Source: Rhodocyclaceae bacterium (GTDB taxonomy: Bacteria; Pseudomonadota; Gammaproteobacteria; Burkholderiales; Rhodocyclaceae). From it: a DNA stretch of 64,000 bases. Where the stretch lies: NCBI GenBank assembly GCA_018262775.1, contig JADFDU010000056.1, forward strand, positions 1-64,000, in the 5' to 3' direction. The position numbers were made by a program, and so were the translations under genes. The notes beneath the pieces are model-generated. The model saw only the letters and a list, made by a program, of their open reading frames with translations, did not search any database and was not told the DNA's origin. Positions 1 through 9,708 of the stretch are shown here, one piece after another. How positions within the stretch are numbered: position 1 is the stretch's first letter; each line of letters opens with the position of its first letter.

Positions 1-3000
1 AGCTGCCGGCAGCGGTTTTGAGAAGAGGAAGCCCTGCATTTCGTCGCAGCCGCATTCGACGAGGAATTCGCGCTGCGCCACCGTTTCGACGCCCTCCGCC
101 ACCACTGACAGCCCCATGCTGTGGGCCAGCAGAATGACCGCACGCGTGATCGCCATGTCGTCGACGTCCTCGGGGATGTCGCGCACGAAGGAGCGGTCCA
201 CCTTCAGGCAATCCACCGGGAAGCGCTTTAGCACGGCGAGCGAGGAGTAACCGGTGCCGAAATCGTCGATGGCGATGCGGATGCCGATCTGACGAAGCTC
301 TTCCAGCGTGGCGATGGCGCGCTCGACATGCTGCATCACCATGCTCTCGGTGATTTCCAGCTCGAGGTATTCCGGCAGGAAATCCGGCTGGTCGATGAGG
401 GTACGGATGCGCTGGGCCAGGTCGCGCTGCTGGAACTGGCGCGGCGAGAGGTTGACGGCGATGCGCAGCGGCGGCAGCCCCTGCTCCTGCCACAGGCGCG
501 CCTGGCGGCAGGCGCGCGCGATGACCCATTCGCCCACTTCCAGAATCAGGCCGGTTTCCTCGAGAATCGAGATGAACTTGTTCGGTGGCACCAGACCCAT
601 GTCCGGGCTGCGCCAGCGCAGCAGGGCCTCGACTCCGGTGATGGCGCCGCTGCGCAGATCCACCTTGGGCTGGTAGTGCAGTTCGAACTCGCCGCGCTCC
701 AGTGCATGGTGCAGTTCGGCGCCGACCTCCAGCCAGTCGGCGGCGGCGCGGTTCAACTCCGGATCGAAGAAGCGATACTGGCCGCGGCCGGCCTGCTTGG
801 CGGCGTACATGGCCTTGTCGGCAGACATCAGCAACGCCTGCAAGGTGTCACCGTCCTGTGGGTAGAGGGCGAAGCCGAGGCTGGCGCCGGGCACGATCTC
901 GCGGCCGCTCAACGTCATCGGCGGTGTGAGCGCATCGAGCAGTTTCTGCGCCACGATGGTGGCGTCTTCCGGCCGCGCCAGGTCGTTGAGCACCACGACG
1001 AACTCGTCGCCACCCTGGCGGGCAACGGTGTCGCTGCCACGCAGGCAGCCGGAGAGGCGGCGTGCGATCTCCTTCAGCAGTTCGTCGCCGGCGTCGTGGC
1101 CGAGCGTATCGTTGATCACCTTGAAACGGTCCAGGTCGACAAAGCCGACCGCCAGCAGGCCATCGTTGCGGCTGGCGTGCGCCAGTCCCTGCGCAAGCCG
1201 GTCGTTGAGCAGGTTGCGATTGGGCAGACCGGTGAGCGTGTCGAAACTCGCCATCTCGGAGAGTTTCTGCTCGAAGCGCTTGCGCTCGGAAATGTCCTGC
1301 AGGATACCGGTCATGCGCAGCGGGCCGCTGTCGTGGTATTCCATTTCGGCCTTGGTATGCACCCAGCGGATTTCCCCATTGGGCCACTGAGCGCGGTAAT
1401 CCATTTCGGCCGACAGCACTTCACCGCTGACCACTTTGTTCAGCATGACCTTCAGGGCGGTGCGGTCGTCGGCATGGATGCGCCCGAATGCCAGGCTGTT
1501 GCTGGGTTCCACCTCGAAAGGCTCGAAGCCTAGAATGCGGAAGGTTTCCTCGGACCACCGTAGCGACCGGGTGTGCATGTCCCACTCCCAGCTGCCGACG
1601 TGGGCGAGCGCTTCGGCGCGGCCGAGCAGGGCTTCGTTGCGGCGCAGGGCCGCTTCGGCTTCGTTGCGACCGGCCTCGGCGCGCAAGGCGACAATGGCAT
1701 GGCCGATGTCGCGGGCGAGGTCCTCCAGCAGGCCGCACTCGGCTTCGCCGAAGGTGTCGTCGGCGGCGTAGATGGCCAGCGCCCCCTCGATCTTCCCATC
1801 GACTTGCAGTGGAAAGGCGGCGCTGGCGTTGATATGCGAATCCTGCGCGAAATCGAGGTAGGCCGAATAGGTCGGGTTGTGCAGCACGTCGCGCACGATG
1901 CAGGATTGGCCGCTACGCAGCGCACAGCCCACCGCACCCTGGCCGCCGGGATGGTGCTCGTCCCAGGTGACGATATTGGCGCTTAGCCTGGCAAAAATTC
2001 CGGGATCACCGGCGCTGGCGAGGAGCGACGCATGCTTCTCCGCATCATGGTCCTTGCGGAGGATCCAGGCAAAGGAGTAGCCACCGGTGCCGACGACGAT
2101 GTCGCAGGCGCGCTGTAGCAGGCCGGCCTCCGTACTCGCCTCGCGCGTCGCGTGGCTGACGTCGGAGAGCATGCGCAGGGCGCGATTGGTGCGTTGCACC
2201 TCGATCTCGCGCTGCACCTGGGCCGTGATGTCCTGGGCCGAGCCGACGACCCGGGCTGGCCGGCCATCGCGGAATTCAGCTTCGCACAACATGTGCACAT
2301 GGCGCACGATGCCGTCTTCCCAGGTCACACGGTGATCGATTTCCAGTGAAGAGAGTTCGCCCTGCGCGAGCGTTTGCAGGCCTGCCGCGATGCGCTCGCG
2401 ATCGTCCGCATGTGTGCGTGCCATGATGGCGTTCTTGCTAGCCTCGATCTCGCCCGGTTCATAACCGAAAATGCGGTACATCTGACCAGACCAGTTGGCG
2501 GTATTGTCGAACAGATTCCACTCCCAGCTGCCGACGTGGGCGATTTGCTGGGCGCGATCGAGGATGGCTTCGCTGCGCCGCAGCGCCGCTTCCGACTGGC
2601 TGCGGCCGGCTTCGCCGCGCAAGGAATTGATGCCGTGGCTGATGTCGGCGGCCAGGTTCTCCAGCAGGGCACATTCCTCCTCGCCGAAGGCATCCTCCGC
2701 TGCGGCGTAGATGACCAGCGCGCTGGCGGTGCCGCCGACGTGCATGGGAAAGGAAGCTGCCGAGGCATGGCCGCGCTGCAGCAGCGCCATGCGCCATGGC
2801 GCGATGCGCGCATCGCCGGCGATGTTGCGGATCACGCAGGGTTGGCCGCTGCGGATAGTCGTGCCGGCGTTGCCCTGGCCGTTGAGCGACCCCTCGTCCC
2901 AGGAGATGAGGGCATTGTCGAGGAAGCCGTCGTCCAGGCCGGACCAGGCGACCGGCGTGACGCTCTTCTGCACGTCGTTTTCGGCATAGCCGATCCAGGC

Positions 3001-3729
3001 GAAGCGGTAGCCGCCGACATCGATGATGATGCGGCAGATCTCGTCGAGCAACTCCAGATGGTTTTCCGCGCGGTGCATGGCCTGGTTGGCCGCGGTCACC
3101 AGGCGCAGGGCGCGATTGATCTGCCCGATCTCGGTTTCACGCTGCACGGCGGCGGTAACGTCGTGAATGACCGCCGTCACCCTCAGACCCCTGGCGGTGC
3201 AGCGCGGCCCGAGGCTGATGCTGGCGATGAATTCGCTGCCGTCCTTGCGCCGTGCACGCAGTGGTGCGTCGGGACCGATGTCCATGCGACGTTGCTGCGG
3301 CTGCTCGACGAAGCGCGCGAACAGCGATGCGTACCGTTCGCGCAAGGGTTCTGGCGCCAGCGCCTCGACGGAAAGGCCCGTCAGTTCGCCCGGCGCGTAG
3401 CCGAACATCTGCTCGACCTGCGGATTGGCCCGTACGATGCGCCCCTTGCCGTCGCAGACGATGATGCCGCCGGGCAGGGTGTCGAGGAGTGTGTCACAGC
3501 TTGCGTCCGCTTCGCTCATCCCGCTTGCCAGGCGGCGCCTGTTCCGCGCAGCACCCCAGACCAGCGCGGCCAGCAGGGCGCTGCCGAGTGCCGCGAACAG
3601 GACCGTGCCCGCCTGCAGGGGGAACGCCACGCCCTGCCAGCGTAGCGCCAGCGCCGAGGCGAGCAGCAACGCGGCGACCAGCACCGTCGCACGGAGCAGC
3701 ACTTGCGAGCCTGAATACATCCTGGGCAT
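1..3729 (-). CDS. Membrane-anchored PAS/GAF/GGDEF/EAL cyclic-di-GMP protein (3' end cut by window edge)
   Basis: One open minus-strand frame of 1243 codons from an ATG at 3729 to the left edge; the ORF track misses it because its stop lies outside. The N-terminus has two hydrophobic segments, then a PAS domain (DGKGRIVRANPQVEQMFGY), then two successive GAF+PAS modules. A GGDEF domain follows, with an intact RQGGDEF at about 1000-1014. The EAL domain has intact GVEALLRW at about 615-635 and DDFGTGYSS at about 240-275. The last visible residues, MQGFLFSKPLPA, are typical of the EAL C-terminus, so only a few residues are missing. Both cyclase and phosphodiesterase motifs look intact, so the protein could make or degrade c-di-GMP in response to a signal sensed by the PAS/GAF array. 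The signal is not identifiable. The two GAF-PAS modules look like an internal tandem duplication. Confidence 0.9.
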   Translation of the reverse strand, partial: MPRMYSGSQVLLRATVLVAALLLASALALRWQGVAFPLQAGTVLFAALGSALLAALVWGAARNRRRLASGMSEADASCDTLLDTLPGGIIVCDGKGRIVRANPQVEQMFGYAPGELTGLSVEALAPEPLRERYASLFARFVEQPQQRRMDIGPDAPLRARRKDGSEFIASISLGPRCTARGLRVTAVIHDVTAAVQRETEIGQINRALRLVTAANQAMHRAENHLELLDEICRIIIDVGGYRFAWIGYAENDVQKSVTPVAWSGLDDGFLDNALISWDEGSLNGQGNAGTTIRSGQPCVIRNIAGDARIAPWRMALLQRGHASAASFPMHVGGTASALVIYAAAEDAFGEEECALLENLAADISHGINSLRGEAGRSQSEAALRRSEAILDRAQQIAHVGSWEWNLFDNTANWSGQMYRIFGYEPGEIEASKNAIMARTHADDRERIAAGLQTLAQGELSSLEIDHRVTWEDGIVRHVHMLCEAEFRDGRPARVVGSAQDITAQVQREIEVQRTNRALRMLSDVSHATREASTEAGLLQRACDIVVGTGGYSFAWILRKDHDAEKHASLLASAGDPGIFARLSANIVTWDEHHPGGQGAVGCALRSGQSCIVRDVLHNPTYSAYLDFAQDSHINASAAFPLQVDGKIEGALAIYAADDTFGEAECGLLEDLARDIGHAIVALRAEAGRNEAEAALRRNEALLGRAEALAHVGSWEWDMHTRSLRWSEETFRILGFEPFEVEPSNSLAFGRIHADDRTALKVMLNKVVSGEVLSAEMDYRAQWPNGEIRWVHTKAEMEYHDSGPLRMTGILQDISERKRFEQKLSEMASFDTLTGLPNRNLLNDRLAQGLAHASRNDGLLAVGFVDLDRFKVINDTLGHDAGDELLKEIARRLSGCLRGSDTVARQGGDEFVVVLNDLARPEDATIVAQKLLDALTPPMTLSGREIVPGASLGFALYPQDGDTLQALLMSADKAMYAAKQAGRGQYRFFDPELNRAAADWLEVGAELHHALERGEFELHYQPKVDLRSGAITGVEALLRWRSPDMGLVPPNKFISILEETGLILEVGEWVIARACRQARLWQEQGLPPLRIAVNLSPRQFQQRDLAQRIRTLIDQPDFLPEYLELEITESMVMQHVERAIATLEELRQIGIRIAIDDFGTGYSSLAVLKRFPVDCLKVDRSFVRDIPEDVDDMAITRAVILLAHSMGLSVVAEGVETVAQREFLVECGCDEMQGFLFSKPLPAA

Positions 3730-3892
3730 GGTGGTTCGCTAGCCTTTGTCTTGATCCTGGAGTTCGCTGCCGCCAGTGCCAGCCCTTGTCTCCGTGGTGC
3801 TAGACTGCGGTACCTTAGATAAACGGCCCCCGGGATTGTTTCTTTAGGGAAATTACCGACTGACTCTTTGTCTTTGCAAAGCCCGCCGTTTC

Positions 3893-4579
3893 ATGGACCC
3901 GGAAGCTCCCCTCCCCAGACGCCCGATTCGTAGCTATGTCCTGCGCCAGGGTCGTGTTTCGTCTGCGCAGGCGCGCGCGCATGATGTGCTCCTGCCCCGC
4001 TACGGAATTCAGTATTCTCCGCAACCCGTTGATCTTGAGGTGATATTCGGCAGGGCGGGGGCGAAGACCGTGGAAATCGGCTGCGGCATGGGCGAGACCA
4101 CCGCAGCGATTGCTGCGGCGCACCCTGAGATCGACTACCTCGGCATCGAAGTGCATACGCCGGGGGTCGGCAGCCTGCTCAAGCTGATCGACGCAGGCGG
4201 ACTGGGCAATCTGCGCGTCGTCCAGCACGACGCGGTGGAGGTGCTACGCGACATGATCGTGCCGGCCTCGCTGGATGGCGCGCATATTTTCTTTCCCGAT
4301 CCCTGGCCGAAGAAGCGCCACCAAAAACGCCGTCTCGTGCAGACTGACTTTGTCGCGCTGCTGGCGAGCCGGCTCAAGCCAGGCGGTTATCTGCACCTGG
4401 CCACCGACTGGCAGGAATACGCCGAGCAGATGCTGGCGGTGCTTGCTGCCGAGCCGCTGCTGGAAAACACCACGACCGGATTTGCACCACGACCGGACTA
4501 CCGGCCGCAAACCAAATTCGAAACTCGGGGTCTGAAATTGGGACACGGCGTCTGGGATCTTGTTTTCCGGCGAAAGTGA
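3893..4579 (+). CDS. trmB: tRNA (guanine-N7-)-methyltransferase
   Basis: This 228-residue protein is the usual length for TrmB, which uses S-adenosylmethionine to methylate N7 of G46 in the tRNA variable loop. The SAM-binding motif [11 protein letters not shown] starts near residue 61. The family signature [15 protein letters not shown] follows, and the C-terminal block [15 protein letters not shown] is also typical. The N-terminus ([12 protein letters not shown]) matches the family start, supporting the ATG at 3893. It is divergent from the PAS/GGDEF/EAL gene, with a 163-bp spacer. It is followed by an HD-GYP gene after a GC-rich repeat-like spacer. Function is assigned from family motifs. 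Confidence 0.95.
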   Translation: MDPEAPLPRRPIRSYVLRQGRVSSAQARAHDVLLPRYGIQYSPQPVDLEVIFGRAGAKTVEIGCGMGETTAAIAAAHPEIDYLGIEVHTPGVGSLLKLIDAGGLGNLRVVQHDAVEVLRDMIVPASLDGAHIFFPDPWPKKRHQKRRLVQTDFVALLASRLKPGGYLHLATDWQEYAEQMLAVLAAEPLLENTTTGFAPRPDYRPQTKFETRGLKLGHGVWDLVFRRK

Positions 4580-4669
4580 GATGAGCGGAAACAGCCACTC
4601 AACCCTCTCCCCCAACCCCTCTTCCGATCCGGGAGAGGGGAGCTTCGTCGCGCTTCGCGCATAGATCGA

Positions 4670-5959
4670 ATGGAACGCTACGACGAGCATTACCTCAACA
4701 GCGTCACGGCGCTGGGCGACACGCATGAGGTCGTCACCCACCAGGCGGTGTTCGCCCGCAACGGCATCAAGCTGATCGACAAGGGCGTGCGCATCAATTC
4801 CGCCTTTCGCGAACGGCTGGTGCAGCACAAGCTGATGCCGCCCATCGACGACTGCCTCTCCGTCGCCAATGGCGTCACCCATGTCGGCCTGCGCGATCGC
4901 GCCCGCGCAATCCTCGATGCCGAGCCGCGCTTCCAGCTCATGTGTTCCGCCCTGCCGGGGACGGAGCGGCTGCTCAACGCCTTCTATGCCATGCCGCTGA
5001 ATGCGCCGCTGGCCTTCAAGCTGACGGTGGCGCGCGAGCAGCGGCCGGAGATTTTCGAGCACAGCGTGCAGACGGCCCTGATCGCGCTCTACCTGGCCAT
5101 CAAGAGCCGCCTCTCCGACCGCGATCTGGCGACCGTCGCGGCGGCGGGCATGTTGCACGACATCGGCGAGTTGCACATCGATGCGGAGCTGCTGCGGTCA
5201 GGCCGACGCCTCGATGCCGCAGAGCTGCGCCATGTCTACGCCCACCCGATGACGGCTTACCTCATCCTGCAGGAATATCCGCCATTCCATCCGGAGATCA
5301 GTTCGGCCGTGTTCGAACACCACGAGCGCCTCGACGGCAGCGGTTATCCGCGCGGCCTGAAGGGCGAGGAGATCGGCCCCATCGGGCAGATCCTCATGCT
5401 CGCCGAAGCCGTGACTACGCTGTTCGAAAAGAGCTGGCGCACGCATGGCGCTTCACGCCTGTCGGTGATGTTGAAGATGAACCGGCGCAAATTCAATCGT
5501 GAGTTGATCGACCATCTGGTCGGCCTGATGCACGGTGGAGAACCTCGGGGCCTCGACAGCCATGGCGAGGTTTCGGCCGAAGTGGTGGTCGCCCAGCTCG
5601 ACCAGTTGGCTGAAGTCTTCCGCAACTGGCACGGCGCTTACCAGGGCTGCGCGGTGGACACGCCGCAGGTCGTCGAGGCGCCGCTGGTGGCCTTTGTCGA
5701 ACAGCGCATCACCGGCCTGGAGCGGGCGCTGCTGGAAACCGGTTTCCATCCGGATGAGCTGGCGGCGCTCGCCGCCGGCATCGAGGACGATGCCGTCGCC
5801 CTGGCCGAGATGCAGCTCATGGTGCGCGAGTCGCGCTGGCAGGTCAGCGACCTCATGAACGAGGTAGGTCGCCGCTGGACGGAACTCAAGGCGGATGACA
5901 CCGGCCGCGTCCTTGTCGAGACCTGGCTGAAACGCACCGGGCCCCTGATCAATTCCTGA
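4670..5959 (+). CDS. HD-GYP domain protein, probable cyclic-di-GMP phosphodiesterase
   Basis: A 429-residue cytosolic protein. The HD pair lies at about residues 163-164 (MLHDIGELHID). The HHE and GYP elements lie at about 217-227 (HHERLDGSGYPRGL). These metal-ligand motifs are those of HD-GYP enzymes that hydrolyse c-di-GMP. The N-terminal 120 residues have no recognisable receiver or sensor domain, and the C-terminal 150 residues are largely helical with no named domain. With the neighbouring GGDEF/EAL protein, it makes this end of the window a c-di-GMP signalling area. The 3' end overlaps the convergent hemW gene by 11 bp. Confidence 0.85.
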   Translation: MERYDEHYLNSVTALGDTHEVVTHQAVFARNGIKLIDKGVRINSAFRERLVQHKLMPPIDDCLSVANGVTHVGLRDRARAILDAEPRFQLMCSALPGTERLLNAFYAMPLNAPLAFKLTVAREQRPEIFEHSVQTALIALYLAIKSRLSDRDLATVAAAGMLHDIGELHIDAELLRSGRRLDAAELRHVYAHPMTAYLILQEYPPFHPEISSAVFEHHERLDGSGYPRGLKGEEIGPIGQILMLAEAVTTLFEKSWRTHGASRLSVMLKMNRRKFNRELIDHLVGLMHGGEPRGLDSHGEVSAEVVVAQLDQLAEVFRNWHGAYQGCAVDTPQVVEAPLVAFVEQRITGLERALLETGFHPDELAALAAGIEDDAVALAEMQLMVRESRWQVSDLMNEVGRRWTELKADDTGRVLVETWLKRTGPLINS

Positions 5960-7307
5960 GAAACAGTTGCAGCAGGTCGTTGAGAAAACGCCGGCCGTGC
6001 TCGGTCGGCGCGATGCGTTCCGCCCCTACTTCCAGCAGATTGCGCGCGACCGCCGTGTCGAGTTGCGGCCGAATCGCGTCCAAAGTCAGCCCCGTCCGTT
6101 CGGCGAACAGCCGCGCCGGGAAGCCCGCCGTAAGCCGCAGCGCATTCATCATGAACTCGAAAGGCCGCTCCTCGATGTCGACCGCATGCGACTCCTGCAC
6201 CGCGTCGCCGCTTTCCGCTGCCTGCAGATAGGCCTGCGGATGCTTGTGCCGCATCTGCCGCACAATGCTTACTGCCCACTCCCCATCCCCCACCCCGGGG
6301 GCAGGGGTGACGTTTGTTCGGCCGCGAACCACGCGGCCTCCATGCAGATGACTTGCCCCGCCTTGGGGCACCCCAAGGGTACTTCCTGCGGGGCGCGGCC
6401 CGGGGGCGGGGCCAGGCATTGAAATCTTGCCATGCGCGCCGGCGCCGATGCCGAGGTAGTCGCCGAACAGCCAGTAGTTGAGGTTGTGCCGGCATTCCCG
6501 GCCGGGCCGGGCGAAGGCGGAAATTTCGTAGTGGCCGTAGCCGTGCGCAGCCAGCGCCTCTTCCACCGCGTCCTGCATCTGCGCCGCCAGATCGGCATCC
6601 GGCAGCGGCGGCGGCGCGCGATGGAAGGCGGTGTTCGGCTCCAGCGTCAGATGGTAGGCCGACAGATGCGAGGTGCCGAAGGCCGCCGCCTCGCGGATGT
6701 CGCTGCACGACTCCTCAAGCGTCTGGCCGGGCAGGGCGTACATCAGGTCGAGGTTGACGTTGTCAAAGTGTTGCAGCGCGAGCTCGATGGCGCGGCGTGC
6801 CTCGCCGGCGTCGTGGATGCGACCGAGGGCGGCGAGATGGCGCGGATTGAGGCTTTGCACGCCGATTGAAAGCCGGTTCACGCCAGCGCCGCGATAGGCG
6901 GCGAAGCGACCGGCCTCGACGGTGCCCGGATTGGCCTCCAGGGTGATTTCGGCGTCGGGCAGCAAAGTCAGTCGCGCGCGTACGGCGGACAGCAGGGCGT
7001 CGACCGTTTCCGGCGCCAGCAGGCTGGGCGTGCCACCGCCGATGAAGACGCTGATGACGGGGCGGCCCCAGACCCATGGCAGGGACTGCTCCAGGTCGGC
7101 GATGAGGGCGGCCAGGTAGGCCGCCTCGGGAATGCCGCCGCGCGCTTCATGCGAGTTGAAATCGCAGTAGGGGCACTTGCGCACGCACCAGGGGAAATGC
7201 ACGTAGAGCGAGAGGGGCGGCAGGCTGGTGAGAGCGCCTGCCGTACTGCGGCCGTCGGCCGGGCTGATCGGAGTGACCGGGATAACCGGGATGACGTAAG
7301 GCGCCAT
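5949..7307 (-). CDS. hemW: HemW-like radical SAM protein (haem chaperone), with in-frame insertion
   Basis: A 452-residue protein with the radical-SAM cluster motif CVRKCPYCDF at about residues 41-50, preceded by YVHFPW. Further HemW/HemN-family blocks include FIGGGTPSLL, EANPGTVE and YWLFGDYLGIGAGAHGK. HemW binds haem and is thought to deliver it to target proteins; it was long misannotated as coproporphyrinogen oxidase. Residues about 297-347 (MPGPAPG... to ...GEWAVS) have no place in the family. They are encoded by GC-rich DNA that looks like the intergenic repeats of this genome, placed between AHGKIS and IVRQMRHK. The frame stays open and the conserved blocks on both sides are intact, so it may still work. 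The upstream neighbour is rdgB, with a 10-nt gap. Confidence 0.9.
   Translation of the reverse strand: MAPYVIPVIPVTPISPADGRSTAGALTSLPPLSLYVHFPWCVRKCPYCDFNSHEARGGIPEAAYLAALIADLEQSLPWVWGRPVISVFIGGGTPSLLAPETVDALLSAVRARLTLLPDAEITLEANPGTVEAGRFAAYRGAGVNRLSIGVQSLNPRHLAALGRIHDAGEARRAIELALQHFDNVNLDLMYALPGQTLEESCSDIREAAAFGTSHLSAYHLTLEPNTAFHRAPPPLPDADLAAQMQDAVEEALAAHGYGHYEISAFARPGRECRHNLNYWLFGDYLGIGAGAHGKISMPGPAPGPRPAGSTLGVPQGGASHLHGGRVVRGRTNVTPAPGVGDGEWAVSIVRQMRHKHPQAYLQAAESGDAVQESHAVDIEERPFEFMMNALRLTAGFPARLFAERTGLTLDAIRPQLDTAVARNLLEVGAERIAPTEHGRRFLNDLLQLFLRN
6269..6419 (-). repeat. Repeat-like GC-rich insertion inside hemW
   Basis: About 150 bp, a multiple of three, interrupts the HemW coding sequence. 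It contains nested inverted repeats such as GCCCCGCCTTGGGGC and CCACCCCGGGGGCAGGGGTG. It resembles the C/G-rich spacers elsewhere in the window (near 4600, 9760 and 54570). Insertion of a non-coding dispersed repeat that happened to keep frame is my inference. The boundaries are judged from where HemW similarity stops and resumes. Confidence 0.6.
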
Positions 7308-7317
7308 GGCGCGGGGT

Positions 7318-7923
7318 TCAGAACGCGAGGCGCAGGCGTTCGGCGAGCTTGGTGAAGGCGAGTGCGCGGTGGCTGATGCCGTTCTTTTCCGCCGCCGCCA
7401 GTTCCGCCGAGGAGCGATTTGCCGACGGCACCAGGAACAGCGGGTCGTAACCGAAGCCGCCCGCGCCGCGCGGCGCCGTCAGAATCTCGCCGTGCCACTC
7501 GCCTTCGGCGATGAGCGGTTGCGGGTCTTCGGCATGGCGCACCAGTAGCAGCACGCAATAGTAATGGGCGCGACGGTCGGCGCTGCCTTCGAGCGCCGTC
7601 AGGAGCCGGGCGTTGTTGCGCGCATCCCGCGTCGCCCGGTCACCCTCCTTGCCGGCGTAGTAGGCGGAGTGCACGCCGGGTTCGCCGCCCAGCGCAGCGA
7701 CGCACAGGCCGGAGTCGTCCGCGAGGGCCGGCAGACCCGCCAGGCGTGAGGCATGGCGCGCCTTCGCCAGCGCGTTCTCGATGAAAGTGCAGTGCGGTTC
7801 CTCCGCCTCCGGCATGTCGAAAGCCGACTGCGGCACGACTTCGATGCTGAAGGGCGCGAACAGCGCGGAAAACTCGCGCAGCTTGCCGGGGTTGTTGGAG
7901 GCGAGGACGAGTTTGTCGAACAT
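7318..7923 (-). CDS. rdgB: XTP/dITP diphosphatase (RdgB/HAM1 family)
   Basis: A 201-residue protein opening with LVLASNNPGKLREF, the hallmark of the HAM1/RdgB nucleotide pyrophosphatases. It also has the ADDSGLCVAALGG metal-binding segment and GFGYDPLF and EKNGISHRA near the C-terminus. These enzymes hydrolyse non-canonical purine triphosphates (dITP, XTP) to monophosphates and so keep them out of DNA. The gene lies between rph and hemW in the same direction, with about 120 bp of repeat to rph and 10 bp to hemW. That order is common in betaproteobacteria. Start at ATG 7923. Confidence 0.95.
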   Translation of the reverse strand: MFDKLVLASNNPGKLREFSALFAPFSIEVVPQSAFDMPEAEEPHCTFIENALAKARHASRLAGLPALADDSGLCVAALGGEPGVHSAYYAGKEGDRATRDARNNARLLTALEGSADRRAHYYCVLLLVRHAEDPQPLIAEGEWHGEILTAPRGAGGFGYDPLFLVPSANRSSAELAAAEKNGISHRALAFTKLAERLRLAF

Positions 7924-7939
7924 ATGGAGAAACCTCTTT

Positions 7940-8034
7940 CAACACGGAGGGCACAGAGACACAGAGATCACAGAGAACATGATTCGTTCCCGTCTTTCTC
8001 CGTGCCCTTTGTGTCTCTGTGTTCCCTGTGTCTA
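7940..8034. repeat. CACAGAG-type intergenic repeat between rph and rdgB
   Basis: The spacer holds a run of CACGGAGGGCACAGAGACAC-type sequence, followed about 50 bp later by partly complementary GTGCCCTTTGTGTCTCTGTG. The arms can pair as an imperfect hairpin. Similar CACGGAG/CACAGAG repeats occur between genes in many proteobacteria. It sits inside what would be the rph-rdgB transcript. Confidence 0.65.
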
Positions 8035-8042
8035 ATGCGGTT

Positions 8043-8777
8043 TCACTTTTCCAGGGCCGCTTTTTGCGCCGCAACGAGCTGGGCGATGCCGCGCTCGGCC
8101 AGAGTCAGCAGGTTGTCCAGCTCGACGCGCGAGAAGGGGGAACCCTCCGCCGTGCCCTGCACCTCGATCATGCCGCCCGAGGCCGTCATGACCACGTTCA
8201 TGTCGGTGTCGCAGGCGGAGTCCTCGGGGTAGTCGAGATCGAGCACCGGCGTGCCGTCGTAGATGCCGACAGAAATCGCGGCGACCAGTTCGCGCAGCGG
8301 GTGGCGGGGGATGACACCCTCGGCAACCAGTTTGGAAAAGGCATCGTGGGCGGCGACGCAGGCGCCGGTGATCGAAGCGGTGCGCGTGCCGCCGTCGGCC
8401 TGCAGCACGTCGCAATCGATATGCACGGTGCGTTCGCCGAGTGCTTCGAGGTCAGTGACAGCGCGCAGGCTGCGGCCGATCAGGCGCTGGATTTCCAGCG
8501 TGCGCCCGCTCTGCTTGCCCTTGGCCGCCTCGCGTGCGGTGCGCGTGTGCGTCGAGCGCGGCAGCATGCCGTACTCGGCGGTGAGCCAGCCCTGGCCGAG
8601 GCCGCGCAGGAAGCCCGGCACGCCCGTCTCGACGCTGGCGGTGCACAGCACCCGCGTGTCGCCGAAAGCGACGAGCACGGAACCCTCGGCATGCCGCGTG
8701 TAGTTGCGCGTGATCGTCACGCCACGCAACTCGTCGGCCTGGCGGCCGCTGGGCCGGTTTGTCTTTTCACTTGCCAC
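8043..8777 (-). CDS. rph: Ribonuclease PH
   Basis: RNase PH trims tRNA 3' ends phosphorolytically. The protein carries the family opening [11 protein letters not shown], the block [16 protein letters not shown], and [35 protein letters not shown] and [15 protein letters not shown]. The ORF track begins 24 codons further upstream, inside the phosphatase gene. I prefer the GTG at 8777 because AAGGAG lies just upstream and the product (244 residues) is close to the usual length of about 238. The stop of the upstream PP2C gene is only 10 bp away, so translation is probably coupled. Confidence 0.93.
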   Translation of the reverse strand: MASEKTNRPSGRQADELRGVTITRNYTRHAEGSVLVAFGDTRVLCTASVETGVPGFLRGLGQGWLTAEYGMLPRSTHTRTAREAAKGKQSGRTLEIQRLIGRSLRAVTDLEALGERTVHIDCDVLQADGGTRTASITGACVAAHDAFSKLVAEGVIPRHPLRELVAAISVGIYDGTPVLDLDYPEDSACDTDMNVVMTASGGMIEVQGTAEGSPFSRVELDNLLTLAERGIAQLVAAQKAALEK

Positions 8778-8787
8778 ACTTGACTCC

Positions 8788-9708
8788 TTATTTCGAGAAC
8801 TTGCGGATCGCCGCATTGATTTCCTGGATGGCGCGCTCGATGTCCTCATCCGACAGGTTGGGCACGGGCTGGGTGCCCTTGCGCGCCTTGGCGAAGGCCT
8901 CCATCTGCGTCGTGAAGGAATCGATCGGCATGGTCTTGGTCGACACGCTGCCGAGCGTGTCCTCGGCGTAGCTGTCCTCCCAGCGGATGGCGATCATCGA
9001 CAGGTTGTCGGCATTTTCGCCGCCGCGCGCCTCGGCCTGGTTGAGCAGGGCCGGCGTTGCCTGCAAGACGTTGCCGGTGCTCATGGCGCGCGGGATGACG
9101 TCGCTCGGCAGCGGGCCCCACACGCCGTCGGTGCACAGCAGGATGACGTCGCCGGTCATCAGCGGCGTCTTCTTGGAGAAGTCGATCTGCGGCGCATTGG
9201 TGCCGCCGAGGCAGCTGAAGATGCGGTTGCGCGCAGGATGGCGGATGGCGGCCTCGGCGGTGATGAGGCCCTCCTCGACCATGCGTTGCACGCGCGAATG
9301 GTCGCGCGTCACGCCGAGGACGCGTCCGCCACGGATGGCATACAGGCGCGAATCGCCGACGTGCGCCCAGTAGGCGATGGAGTCCTGCACGATGCAGGCG
9401 ACGCAGGTGGTGCGCGGCGCTTCCGGCAGCAAGCGATCCGCTGCATAGTCGAGAATGGCGTGGTGGGCGTTGCCGAGCGCGCCGGAAAGGAACAGGAAGG
9501 GGTCCTTCAGTGTCGGGTGGGCTTCGCGCTGGAAGGCCTCGGTGATGTACTGCACGGCGATCTGCGCCGCCACCTCGCCGTGCAGGTGGCCGCCCATGCC
9601 ATCGGCGATGACCATCAGCAGCGTTTCGCGCGAATAGCAGTAGGCGATGCGATCCTCGTTGGTCGGGCGTTTGCCCGGGCGGCTTTCCTGGTAAATGGTG
9701 AATTTCAT
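8788..9708 (-). CDS. PP2C-type serine/threonine protein phosphatase
   Basis: A 306-residue PPM/PP2C phosphatase. Metal-binding motifs are visible: NEDR near residue 18, [13 protein letters not shown] at about 34-44, [11 protein letters not shown], and [10 protein letters not shown] near the end of the catalytic domain. No membrane segment is seen. It lies directly downstream of a Ser/Thr kinase gene on the same strand, with a 187-bp repeat-rich spacer, so the two probably form a reversible phosphorylation pair. The substrate is unknown. The C-terminal 60 residues extend past the catalytic core. Confidence 0.92.
   Translation of the reverse strand: MKFTIYQESRPGKRPTNEDRIAYCYSRETLLMVIADGMGGHLHGEVAAQIAVQYITEAFQREAHPTLKDPFLFLSGALGNAHHAILDYAADRLLPEAPRTTCVACIVQDSIAYWAHVGDSRLYAIRGGRVLGVTRDHSRVQRMVEEGLITAEAAIRHPARNRIFSCLGGTNAPQIDFSKKTPLMTGDVILLCTDGVWGPLPSDVIPRAMSTGNVLQATPALLNQAEARGGENADNLSMIAIRWEDSYAEDTLGSVSTKTMPIDSFTTQMEAFAKARKGTQPVPNLSDEDIERAIQEINAAIRKFSK

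Noticed and set aside
328-3645. Two plus-strand ORFs of 401 and 423 residues opposite the PAS/GGDEF/EAL gene
   Set aside because: The minus frame carries intact GGDEF and EAL motifs throughout; the plus ORFs are its shadows.
7940-8034. CACAGAG repeat considered as a CRISPR or tandem array
   Set aside because: No regular repeat-spacer structure; it is an imperfect inverted repeat of a common intergenic type.
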